DNA of 35,972 bases from JBEEMU01 sp043778315 (lineage in GTDB: Bacteria; Bacteroidota; Bacteroidia; Chitinophagales; Saprospiraceae): NCBI GenBank assembly GCA_043778315.1, contig JAYWGJ010000142.1, positions 1 through 35,972 on the forward strand. Direction: 5' to 3'. The position numbers and the translations under genes were made by a program. A model generated the notes under the pieces. It ran no database searches, was not told the DNA's origin, and was given only the letters and a program-made list of their open reading frames with translations. The stretch's first letter is position 1, and every line of letters begins with the position of its first letter. Positions 1 through 7,441 of this stretch are shown here, piece after piece.

Positions 1-101
1 TTCTTAGCATTAATACTGTCGCTGCCGACGGCACACAAAGTAATGCCTTCTTAGGAGGGGTCGGGGAAGGCGCAACAAAAATCATCGTGCAGCACCCGTA
101 G
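1..101 (+). CDS. Possible 3' end of an unidentified gene (truncated by window edge)
   Basis: Reading from base 3, a frame stays open for 32 codons and ends at TAG 99-101. The peptide is rich in Gly, Ala and Thr (it contains AADGTQSNAFLGGVGEGA). The other two forward frames stop early, at about base 7 and at 52-54. The composition would suit the tail of an exported or surface protein, but no family is recognised and the piece is too short to assign. The stop codon falls inside the palindrome at 97-125. Confidence 0.35.
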   Translation, partial: LSINTVAADGTQSNAFLGGVGEGATKIIVQHP

Positions 102-125
102 GGGCGTAACGCTTACGCCCCTACG
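97..125. repeat. Palindromic intergenic element
   Basis: A 13-bp arm (CGTAGGGGCGTAA) and its exact reverse complement are separated by CGC. It lies at the end of the preceding frame and could act as a transcript-end hairpin. Related GTAGGGGCG...CGCCCCTAC palindromes are commonly dispersed in Bacteroidota genomes (from memory, unchecked). There is no T-run, so an intrinsic terminator is not clear. Confidence 0.7.
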
Positions 126-219
126 CGGGGAATTGCTCCGCGATTTATCACGACGCAATTTTTATTAATCACATCAAATATTTACATTCTCACCACTATT
201 CTATTTCTCAAAAATACCT

Positions 220-227
220 TATCTTTG
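220..227 (+). promoter_or_regulatory. Bacteroidota -7 element TATCTTTG upstream of the BamA-like gene
   Basis: TATCTTTG matches TAnnTTTG exactly and ends only 3 nt before the ATG at 231. Either the transcript is nearly leaderless or this is not the promoter in use. No TTTG/TTG -33 element was seen at the usual distance. Confidence 0.5.
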
Positions 228-230
228 TGC

Positions 231-2042
231 ATGATTAAGCAGTGGATTAGTGTTGTTTTGTGGGTAGTCATTGGGTTCAGCAACGGTATTGCGCAAAGCA
301 AAACCCTGGCGCAAGCGGTGCAGCATATTCCTATCAATAGCATTAATACCAATATTTTTGCTAAGATAGCTTACGCCAAAACGATAGCGGACAGCAGCGC
401 GCTGCGTCAAAACTTGGATACCATCAGATTGCAGCTATACCGACAAGGTTACTGGGGCGCGTCGTTAGACACCACGATACGCAAAGCGGATAGTTTGTTT
501 TTTTATTGGTATTGCGGCGACCGCTACGACAAATTGCAGCTACAAAAAGGTGATATTGACGACAATATACTCGCCGAAGTAGGCTTAACGAATGCTTATC
601 AACTTAATAAAACGTTTTCGCCGCTCGAAATAGACAAAGTCAAGGAGAAAATCACTAAGTATGCCGAAAATAACGGCTATCCGTTTGCTAACGTCTATTT
701 GAGTGATATAAAAGTAGGTTTTCCTAACCCGAATACCGTTACTGCGCGTATCAATTGCCGCAAAGGGCAGCTATTTACCTTCGACACGCTCCGAATAGAG
801 AGCAAAACGCAGTGGAATAAACGCTATTTGGCGCGCTATCTCGGTATCAAAAAAGGCAATATTTACACCGAAACACAAGTACAAGCTATCACGGCGCGGC
901 TGCGCGAATTGTCGTACTTAACTGAAAAACAGCCGTATATCATCGAGTTTATCGGGCAAAAGGCACGACCCGTTTTGTTTTTGCAACGCAAACGCGCCTC
1001 TAAGTTTGATTTTTTGTTGGGCTTTCTGCCCAATAACGCGGCTACCAAAAAGCCGCTTATCACGGGTAACGTAGAGCTTGACCTCCAAAACCTTTTTGGG
1101 AGCGGCGAAAACGTGCGGCTGCAATACGCGCAGACACGCCCCGAGTCGCCCGAGCTAAAACTCCACCTCACCGTCCCGTATCTGCTCAATCTGCCGTTTG
1201 GCGCAGACGGCAATTTTGAACTCTACAAACGCGACACTTCGTATTTGGACATTCGCGCCGACGCAGGTTTGCGGCTGCTATTTACAGGCAATAACTACCT
1301 CAAAGTGTTTTGGGCGCAAACAGGTACGCGCCTGCTCGAGGGCGGCGTAGATACCGTCGCCATCAAAAATCAGCGTCGGTTGCCCGCGCTACTCGACGTA
1401 CTCAATAACGCTTTCGGGGTAGAATACCACGCCGAACGCTTAGATTATCGGTTCAATCCGCGCAAAGGCTACGCCACTAATTTGCGCATCAGCGCAGGCA
1501 CAAAACAGGTACTGCCGAACCTCACTATCACGAGTCTGCGCGACGATAACGGCTTCAAATTCAGCAGCTTATACGACAGTATCAGCAAGCCGTCGGTGCA
1601 GTACCGCGCCCACTTCAAAGCGGATTATTATATTCCGTTAGCGCAGCGCAGTACGCTGCGGTGCGGTGCAACGGGCGGCACTATAATCTCGTCTAATCAA
1701 GTGTTGTACCCCAACGAACTGCACCGCATCGGCGGCGCAAAACTCCTACGCGGCTTCGATGAAGAGAGTATTTGGGCGAGTACTTTTGGCGTAGCTACGC
1801 TCGAATACCGTTTTCTGATAGGACAAAATTCTTACTTACTAGCGTTCGCCGACCAAGGCTATTACGAAACTTTAACGAACGATACGCGCAGTTTCGGTCG
1901 TCCGCTCGGAGTCGGCGCGGGTATGTCGTTCGAGACGAAAGCTGGCATATTTGCGCTTACGCTCGCCTTTGGACGGCAAAACAACGACGAATTTGATTTT
2001 AATGCTGCCAAAGTACATTTCGGGTATGTTAATTTGTTTTAA
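231..2042 (+). CDS. BamA/TamA-family outer-membrane beta-barrel protein (POTRA-type N-terminus)
   Basis: A 603-aa protein of the Omp85/surface-antigen type. The start is placed at ATG 231 because it gives a signal peptide (MIKQWISVVLWVVIGFSNGIAQ, cleavage after the AQ region); the frame also opens two codons earlier at a TTG. Residues ~25-260 have POTRA-like alternating segments (LRIESKTQWNKRYLARYLGIKKG). The rest is barrel-like with alternating aromatic residues. It has the strand-16-area LLRGFDEESI motif, matching the conserved (V/I)RGF that packs inside Omp85 barrels, and a terminal Phe (FGYVNLF), as expected for a protein inserted by BAM. Family members insert or translocate outer-membrane proteins. 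It is shorter than canonical BamA (about 800 aa, five POTRAs), so it is more likely an accessory paralogue than the essential BamA. Confidence 0.8.
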   Translation: MIKQWISVVLWVVIGFSNGIAQSKTLAQAVQHIPINSINTNIFAKIAYAKTIADSSALRQNLDTIRLQLYRQGYWGASLDTTIRKADSLFFYWYCGDRYDKLQLQKGDIDDNILAEVGLTNAYQLNKTFSPLEIDKVKEKITKYAENNGYPFANVYLSDIKVGFPNPNTVTARINCRKGQLFTFDTLRIESKTQWNKRYLARYLGIKKGNIYTETQVQAITARLRELSYLTEKQPYIIEFIGQKARPVLFLQRKRASKFDFLLGFLPNNAATKKPLITGNVELDLQNLFGSGENVRLQYAQTRPESPELKLHLTVPYLLNLPFGADGNFELYKRDTSYLDIRADAGLRLLFTGNNYLKVFWAQTGTRLLEGGVDTVAIKNQRRLPALLDVLNNAFGVEYHAERLDYRFNPRKGYATNLRISAGTKQVLPNLTITSLRDDNGFKFSSLYDSISKPSVQYRAHFKADYYIPLAQRSTLRCGATGGTIISSNQVLYPNELHRIGGAKLLRGFDEESIWASTFGVATLEYRFLIGQNSYLLAFADQGYYETLTNDTRSFGRPLGVGAGMSFETKAGIFALTLAFGRQNNDEFDFNAAKVHFGYVNLF

Positions 2043-2470
2043 AATAAAAACCCTCTTTCTCCCTCCCTCTCTTTCATTTTTCTCTTTTTCTCTGCGGCTT
2101 TGCTTCTCTGTTTCTCCGCGTTTAAAAAAAATCTTCTTTGCGTTTAAAACCCCTCTCCGCTTCTAAAAAACTCTTTGTCTTTCTCTCTTTCTCTCTTTCT
2201 CTCTTTCTCTGCTTCTTTGCTCCTCTGCTTCTCCGCGTTTAAAAAAAACCCCCGCCTCTTCCTTGCTCTTTTTTCTTTTTTTTCTCCGCCTCTTTACTCC
2301 TTCGCTTCTCCGCGTTTAAAAACCCTCTCCGCCTCTTCCTTACTCTTTTTTTTCTTTCTCTGCTTCTTTGCTTCTCCGCTTCTCCGCGTTTAAAAAAATC
2401 TCCTTTGCGTTTGAAAACCCTCTCTGCTTCTAAAAACCTTCTTCGCGTCTAAAAACCTTCTCCGCCACTC
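2043..2470. repeat. Pyrimidine-rich degenerate octamer repeat region
   Basis: The + strand is almost purely C/T with short interruptions GTTTAAAAA. The basic unit is TTCTNYGC (seen as TTCTCTGC, TTCTTTGC, TTCTCCGC), with runs of several units closed by GCGTTTAAAA. The CTCCGCGTTTAAAA end block occurs about four times (near 2115, 2230, 2310, 2382), with variants TTTGCGTTTAAAA and CTTCTAAAAA between. Open frames here encode only Ser/Phe/Leu-rich low-complexity peptides and are judged spurious. No gene is seen between 2043 and 2546. Confidence 0.85.
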
Positions 2471-2546
2471 TTTTATACCAAAAACACCTACCTTTACGTT
2501 CTATATTTTCTCCCCATTAGTATTAATTATCAAAACTATAAAGCCC

Positions 2547-5399
2547 ATGTTTTCTATCCGCCAATTAAGCCTTACGGGACTGTTCGCGTTTACACTATTT
2601 ACTACCAGTAGCTTTGCGCAATTGAGCTACCTCGACAAAGCGAACAAAGCCTTACAGTACAAGGACTTTGCGTCTGCTACCGCGTCTTACGAAGATGCCT
2701 TAAAGGACGAACCAAACAACGCAACCGCGCTCGCCAAACTCGCGCAATGCTACACCGCAACCTACAAATACGACAAAGCGGCAGCTACTTACGTCGCGCT
2801 ATTAGCGCAGCCCGCGCATAGCTCCGACGATGTATTCAACTATGCGCGACTATTGCACCTACAAGGCAAATACGACGAAGCAGAAACGCAGTATAACGAC
2901 TTTGCGAAGACGAACCCGAAGCTTGGCGCGTACTTTGCGGAGGCGTGTAGCAACTCCAAAGCGCACCTCACCGACGAGCTATTGTATGCACTCGCGCCTG
3001 CGGCTTTCAATACTTCGGCTGCCGATTTCGCACCTACTTTTTACGGTAAAAACCAAGTCGTGTTCACTTCTACGCGTAGCGATGCGAACCAAAAAGCCTC
3101 ACTCACACGCCTTTGGATAAGCACGGCGGACGAAAAGAGCGCGTTTGCGGCAGCTAAATTAGAAAAAAACCCTATCAATCCGAAAGACGCGGAGGGTTTT
3201 GCGGCGTTTGACGCAACAAGTACGCAAGCGGTGTTTGTGCGCAACAGCGTCCGAAACGGCGTTTCGCCCTTGCCGATTGGCGGTAGCAAGCACGACCTCT
3301 TTTTTGCGAACGTCAAAGCACAAGGCAGCTGGACGGACGTGAAAGGTTATGAAAGCAATAACGCGGAGTACTCGTTGGCATATCCTTATTTGAACGATAA
3401 AGGCGATTTGATGATATTTGCGTCCGATATGATAGGCGGCTCGGGTGGTTACGACTTGTATTACGCCCAAAAAGTGGGCAATATTTGGACTGCGCCCGTC
3501 AATATGGGAACGCAAGTGAACACCGCAGGCGACGAAATCACGCCGTTTGTGGAAGACGGCAAGCTGTTTTTTGCGTCAGACTTCCTGCAAGGCTTCGGCG
3601 GCTTCGATATATATAGTGTAGATATAGATATGAAAACCAAAGAACTCAGCAATTTGCTCAATTTAGGCATCAGCGTCAATTCATCTTATGATGATTTTGG
3701 TTATATTTATGATAAACAAAGAAATTATGGCTTCATCAGCTCCAATCGTTCGGGCGGGAAGAGTATGGAAGACATCTACAAGATTGTGCGTAAGCAGCAG
3801 CCTATAGCACTCGCGGGTAAGGCAATAAAAACGACTACCTTAGCAAAACCTACACCAGCAGTTGATACTACAGTAACTGCGCTGAAAGAATCGCTTGCGA
3901 TAGCAACACCAATAACAACGCCAATAGTAACGACTTCCGACGCTACTACCGTCGAGGCAAAAGCAGCGGCAGGTGCGCAGGAGAAAATAGGTACTACCGA
4001 TTTGACTAAAAAAACAGCCTTGCCTGATGTTCCACCAAATTCTTCGCAACAAATGATGGTACAAAAATACGCCGCACACACCATACCTAATACCATATTG
4101 AAGGGTTTTGTGCTTGACGAAGGCACAGGAGAACCCTTGTCGGGTGCAGTAGTTTCCGTGACCGACCAAAACAACAAAACGGCAGGCGCAACCACTTTCA
4201 CGACCGACGAAGACGGACAATACAGCGTGCCGCTTCAAGCGAATGCCTTTTATTGGATACAATATTCCAAAGCGGGTTTTGTGGAGGGTTGGCGGCAGCT
4301 GCGCACAACAGCGCGCGTGCCTGCCGATATATTAGGGTATTTCAGGCTAAAGCCTTCGGCGACCAACCTAAAAACACCGCCGATGCCGCCCGCGCCGCCG
4401 CGCATAGGTGTAAATACTAACCCTGCGCTATTGGATAATCCAGTAAAAAACGCCTTAAATACGACACCCGAAACAGTTGATAAAGTCACCGAAACTGCGC
4501 CTACTACTACTACTACTGCTGCGTCTGCACCAGTCACAACAGTTGCGACAGAGCTGAATGTTGGCACAAAAGCCATTGCAACTAATATAACCGCACCGAT
4601 AGAAAAGGCAACTGATGTGGCAACGGCTACCGTTGCGGCAACGCAACAAACAGCCTACGAAATCATCGTTTTAACAACAAAAAAACCGTTAGAATACGAG
4701 GCGCAAGAGGCGTTACGCCGCAACGGTTCGTTATACACCCTCAAAAAAGAGAACGATTTTATTACTTATAAATTGGGGTTGTATGACAATATAGATTGTG
4801 CAACGACCACACGCGACAAGGTGCGCGGCTTAGGCTACAAACAGGCGCACGTCGAGGCTCGTGACGTAGAACCGCAAGGTAATGTAGAGAAAATGCGCCT
4901 TACTTTGGGTAAACAAAAAGCAATTTGTCCTGCCGAAAAACCTATACAAAACCTGACCGACAAACCTACCGACAAAACGATAACTACTGTCGCGCCGCCT
5001 GCCGCACCACCTAGCACCACACCCATAAAAGATAAGGCAGAGTCGCCCGCAGGCAAGCCTATTTTAGCTGCTGCCGTGCAAGGCGAACCGCAAGAGGGCG
5101 ATATAGTTGCCGCCGACCCATATACCGCCGCGAAAATCGCCGAAGACGACGGGTTTAGGTACTTCATACAATTGGTATCGGTGCAAGCGGACAAAAAAGT
5201 GACCTTCGCCAAAATAAATAAACTCAAGCTCGGGACTATAAAGAAGGTGAAAAATGCTTCGGGCAGCGATGTATATATGCTCGGCAGCTTTCCGTCGCTC
5301 ATTAAGGCGCGAGAGGCACGCCGCTTATGCAAAGAGACAGGCGAAGTAGGCGACCCGTTCGTATTAAAATACGATAAGGAAGGCAAACGCGCGCAATAG
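2547..5399 (+). CDS. PorE-like periplasmic protein: TPR + PD40 beta-propeller + carboxypeptidase-regulatory-like domain + two SPOR-like domains
   Basis: A 950-aa protein with a signal peptide (FAFTLFTTSSFAQ). Residues ~25-140 form TPR-like helices (ALKDEPNNATALAKLAQCY). Residues ~160-410 carry PD40/WD40-like propeller blades, with repeated patterns such as GGYDLYYAQKVGNIWTAPVN and GGFDIYSVD. Residues ~515-600 resemble a CarboxypepD_reg/CNA-B-like beta-sandwich (ILKGFVLDEGTGEPLSGAVV). Long Thr/Ala/Pro linkers separate this from two related ~80-residue segments (~715-795 and ~865-945, the second starting FRYFIQLVSVQ) that look like SPOR peptidoglycan-binding domains. PorE of the type IX secretion system has TPR, propeller and regulatory domains followed by OmpA; here the cell-wall anchor appears to be SPOR instead. 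A structural role at the peptidoglycan is inferred. The gene follows the repeat region, and its stop lies in the palindrome at 5397-5422. Confidence 0.7.
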   Translation: MFSIRQLSLTGLFAFTLFTTSSFAQLSYLDKANKALQYKDFASATASYEDALKDEPNNATALAKLAQCYTATYKYDKAAATYVALLAQPAHSSDDVFNYARLLHLQGKYDEAETQYNDFAKTNPKLGAYFAEACSNSKAHLTDELLYALAPAAFNTSAADFAPTFYGKNQVVFTSTRSDANQKASLTRLWISTADEKSAFAAAKLEKNPINPKDAEGFAAFDATSTQAVFVRNSVRNGVSPLPIGGSKHDLFFANVKAQGSWTDVKGYESNNAEYSLAYPYLNDKGDLMIFASDMIGGSGGYDLYYAQKVGNIWTAPVNMGTQVNTAGDEITPFVEDGKLFFASDFLQGFGGFDIYSVDIDMKTKELSNLLNLGISVNSSYDDFGYIYDKQRNYGFISSNRSGGKSMEDIYKIVRKQQPIALAGKAIKTTTLAKPTPAVDTTVTALKESLAIATPITTPIVTTSDATTVEAKAAAGAQEKIGTTDLTKKTALPDVPPNSSQQMMVQKYAAHTIPNTILKGFVLDEGTGEPLSGAVVSVTDQNNKTAGATTFTTDEDGQYSVPLQANAFYWIQYSKAGFVEGWRQLRTTARVPADILGYFRLKPSATNLKTPPMPPAPPRIGVNTNPALLDNPVKNALNTTPETVDKVTETAPTTTTTAASAPVTTVATELNVGTKAIATNITAPIEKATDVATATVAATQQTAYEIIVLTTKKPLEYEAQEALRRNGSLYTLKKENDFITYKLGLYDNIDCATTTRDKVRGLGYKQAHVEARDVEPQGNVEKMRLTLGKQKAICPAEKPIQNLTDKPTDKTITTVAPPAAPPSTTPIKDKAESPAGKPILAAAVQGEPQEGDIVAADPYTAAKIAEDDGFRYFIQLVSVQADKKVTFAKINKLKLGTIKKVKNASGSDVYMLGSFPSLIKAREARRLCKETGEVGDPFVLKYDKEGKRAQ

Positions 5400-5422
5400 A
5401 GATGCGATTAATTGCGTCTCTA
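5397..5422. repeat. Palindrome overlapping the stop codon of the PorE-like gene
   Basis: TAGAGATGCGATT / AATTGCGTCTCTA is a 26-bp near-perfect palindrome; the two imperfect positions would be G-U pairs in RNA. It begins with the TAG stop at 5397-5399. It resembles the widespread GTAGAGACGCAATTAATTGCGTCTCTAC type of dispersed palindrome (from memory). Confidence 0.7.
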
Positions 5423-5438
5423 CGGGGCGGGTCACATC

Positions 5439-5600
5439 GTGTCAGTTGGTCAAAACATTATGGAGTGGTTTAGTGGCGATTTTGGCGGCGCGAAAGGCGT
5501 GAAAAAGATTTTAGGCACTTATCTAAGTAAGGATTTGTGGGCGTATCAAGTGAAGTCTCGAGCGTATAATTGGAGCGAGCAGCTAAATAATTTTAGATAA
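5439..5600 (+). pseudogene. Remnant of a DUF547-family gene (C-terminal piece only)
   Basis: The frame encodes about 53 residues: VSVGQNIMEWFSGDFGGAKG, then a hydrophilic stretch and a tail containing AYNWSEQLNNFR. This resembles the C-terminus of DUF547 proteins (pattern V-S-x-I-x-x-WF-x-x-DFGG-x-x-G ... YDWSLN). The N-terminal two-thirds of such a protein (about 200-250 aa) is absent; upstream is the palindrome and the preceding gene. It is probably a decayed fragment. Assignment is by motif memory. Confidence 0.45.
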
Positions 5601-5637
5601 AATGGAGGGAATGAGAGTTTTATTTTGGGAAATGGCG

Positions 5638-5645
5638 TAACTTTG
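5638..5645 (+). promoter_or_regulatory. -7 element TAACTTTG for the Rpn-like gene
   Basis: Exact TAnnTTTG match 25 nt before the ATG at 5671. The A+T-rich leader AAACAAAATAAAAATAAACA follows, typical of Bacteroidota initiation regions without a Shine-Dalgarno. Confidence 0.6.
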
Positions 5646-5670
5646 TCAAACAAAATAAAAATAAACAAAA

Positions 5671-6543
5671 ATGAGTAAAAAATTAATCCGCTTCGATTGG
5701 GCGATTAAACGACTGTTGAGAAACAAAGCTAACTTTGTGGTTCTCGAGGGTTTTTTGAGCGAATTGCTGTTCGATACTATCAAAATCGAGCAAATACTGG
5801 AAAGTGAATCGAATCAAGAAACGGAAGATAATAAATTCAATAGAGTGGATATTTTGACGCAAAACTCAAAAAACGAACTCCTAATTATTGAAATTCAAAG
5901 CACTTACGAAATCGATTATTTTCAACGAATGGCGTTTGGCGTTGCTAAAAGCATCACTGAAAACCTGAAACTCGGGCAAAAATATTCCGAAATCAAAAAA
6001 GTTATTTCTATCAATATTGTTTATTTTGACCTCGGACAAGGACAAGACTATATTTACAAAGGCAAAACTGATTTTATTGGCTTGCACCAAAAAGACTTAT
6101 TAGGGCTTTCGGACAAGCAAAAAATAACGTTTTTGAAAGAAAACGTGGCAGATATTTTCCCCGAGTTTTACCTCCTCAAAGTCAATCAGTTTAACGACAA
6201 CGCAAAAGATACCTTAGATGAGTGGGTTTATTTCCTCAAAAATAGCGAAGTAAAAGACGAGTTCAGAGCAAAAGGGCTAAAAGAAGCGGGCGAAGTTTTG
6301 GATATTATGCGCCTCGATAAAGAAGACGAATACGGCTACAACCGCTATTTGGACAGTCTGCACCTGAAAGCAAGCGAAATTTTTACCTTGCAGACCGAAG
6401 CCGAGTTTAAAGCGAAAGACGAACGAAGCGTCGAAATTGCCAAAAAGCTAATCCTAAACGGCGCAGACAATATCCTTATCACCCGCTCAACGGATTTGAC
6501 AATAGAGCAAATAGAAGCGTTACGAGCGGAATTGAAAAAATAA
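5671..6543 (+). CDS. Rpn family recombination-promoting nuclease / putative transposase (PD-(D/E)XK)
   Basis: A 290-aa protein matching the Rpn/COG1784 type: an N-terminal WAIKRLLRNKANFVVLEGFL, then the catalytic-type segment RVDILTQNSKNELLIIEIQ with D60 and E74-x-Q76, as in Rpn nucleases where Gln can replace the Lys of (D/E)XK. Next come YFQRMAFG and a helical C-terminus. The length equals the usual family length. Rpn proteins are DNA endonucleases linked to RecA-independent recombination and, in recent work, to phage defence; they are common as scattered accessory genes in Bacteroidota. It stands alone with its own promoter between a gene remnant and an A+T-rich gene. No terminal inverted repeats that would make it a mobile unit were seen. 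Confidence 0.85.
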   Translation: MSKKLIRFDWAIKRLLRNKANFVVLEGFLSELLFDTIKIEQILESESNQETEDNKFNRVDILTQNSKNELLIIEIQSTYEIDYFQRMAFGVAKSITENLKLGQKYSEIKKVISINIVYFDLGQGQDYIYKGKTDFIGLHQKDLLGLSDKQKITFLKENVADIFPEFYLLKVNQFNDNAKDTLDEWVYFLKNSEVKDEFRAKGLKEAGEVLDIMRLDKEDEYGYNRYLDSLHLKASEIFTLQTEAEFKAKDERSVEIAKKLILNGADNILITRSTDLTIEQIEALRAELKK

Positions 6544-6579
6544 AATGGAAAATATATTTTTTTATTTTAAATATTGGCG

Positions 6580-6587
6580 TAGTTTTG
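6580..6587 (+). promoter_or_regulatory. -7 element TAGTTTTG for the RX4H gene
   Basis: Matches TAnnTTTG 70 nt before the ATG at 6658. The leader between them contains no recognised structure. Confidence 0.45.
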
Positions 6588-6657
6588 TGATGTACGGCGA
6601 TGGTGCGCGTATGTGAACGGAGTTGGCTGAAACTAATCTGTAAAAAAATCATCTAAT

Positions 6658-7317
6658 ATGGACGAACAAATAAAAAAGGATTTAGAAGGTTCATATACCT
6701 ATCATTTTTTCTTCAATCATGGAGTTTATGATGAGCTTAAGCACTATGAAGATTTAATAAGTGAAACTGAGTTATTTTTAAAGACAAAAATAGTCTCAAT
6801 GGAAAATGATAATGATGAAGAAATAATTAATGAAAGATTTGGCAAAAAAATTCAATTTGAAGGAATTTTTCCTGTAATACTTTGGAAATCTATTTTTTTA
6901 AGTGCATATTTTTTACTTGAAAACTCTCTTGACCAAATATGTAAAAACTTAAAAAAATCTAACTCGTATAACTTGGCCTTAAAAGAAATAAGTGGGAATG
7001 GAATATTTAGGAGTAGCATATATTTAAAAAAAGTATGCTATATAAAAAAACCTTTTGAAACTTCAACTTGGACTGAAATTACTGATTTCAATAAAATACG
7101 AAATATATTTGTTCATTCTGATGGAATTATATCAAAATCAAGTTTAGATACAATTAGAATTTGTAAGAAGTATGAGCAAATTGAACTAATTGAATATGAC
7201 GAAGATGATTTAATTCTTCAAATTGATAGTAAATTTTCCAGATATGCTTTATCGAGGATTGAAATGATAATACAGGAGGTACACAATGAAATGTGTAAAC
7301 AAAGAGCTAAGAGCTAA
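6658..7317 (+). CDS. Unknown A+T-rich protein with a HEPN-like RX4H motif
   Basis: A 219-aa, strongly A/T-rich gene (Lys, Ile, Asn and Glu codons dominate) unlike the neighbouring housekeeping genes. The protein is mostly helical. A central helix, LWKSIFLSAYFLLENSLDQI (~75-94), is followed by TDFNKIRNIFVHSDG with R148-N149...H153. An R-x(4-6)-H motif, often with a polar residue after Arg, at the end of a helix pair is the signature of HEPN RNases found in toxins and defence systems. No signal peptide or membrane segment stands out. No partner gene such as an MNT nucleotidyltransferase is adjacent. The HEPN call rests on the motif and the helix arrangement, not on a search; the protein may belong to a related non-catalytic HEPN-like family. 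Confidence 0.5.
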   Translation: MDEQIKKDLEGSYTYHFFFNHGVYDELKHYEDLISETELFLKTKIVSMENDNDEEIINERFGKKIQFEGIFPVILWKSIFLSAYFLLENSLDQICKNLKKSNSYNLALKEISGNGIFRSSIYLKKVCYIKKPFETSTWTEITDFNKIRNIFVHSDGIISKSSLDTIRICKKYEQIELIEYDEDDLILQIDSKFSRYALSRIEMIIQEVHNEMCKQRAKS

Positions 7318-7343
7318 TCCATACCCTAGAACTTTGGCACATA

Positions 7344-7376
7344 AGATTTGCCAAATCTCCAAGATTTGGTAAATCT
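7344..7376. repeat. Palindromic intergenic element
   Basis: AGATTTGCCAAATCT ... AGATTTGGTAAATCT: 15-bp arms with one mismatch and a 3-nt spacer. It lies just downstream of the RX4H gene. This AGATTTGCCAAATCT type of palindrome is frequent between Bacteroidota genes (from memory). Confidence 0.7.
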
Positions 7377-7385
7377 AAAATCCCA

Positions 7386-7427
7386 ACAAAAAGCCCCGCA
7401 CAACAACCGTTGTGCAGGGCATTTTTT
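7386..7427. terminator. Bidirectional intrinsic terminator between convergent genes
   Basis: Stem GCCCCGCACAAC (7393-7404) and GTTGTGCAGGGC (7409-7420) with loop AACC and one mismatch. A run of A (with CAAAAA before the stem) precedes it and TTTTTT follows, so it can terminate both the + strand gene ending at 7317 and the - strand gene ending at 7442. Confidence 0.85.
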
Positions 7428-7441
7428 GTCCTAATAAACTG

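Noticed and set aside
2175..2393. Open frame in the pyrimidine-rich region
   Set aside because: It encodes only a Ser/Phe/Leu low-complexity peptide that follows from the octamer repeat.
5671..6543. Intact mobile element around the Rpn-type gene
   Set aside because: No flanking terminal inverted repeats or target-site duplications could be seen; Rpn genes are frequently annotated as transposases without being IS elements.
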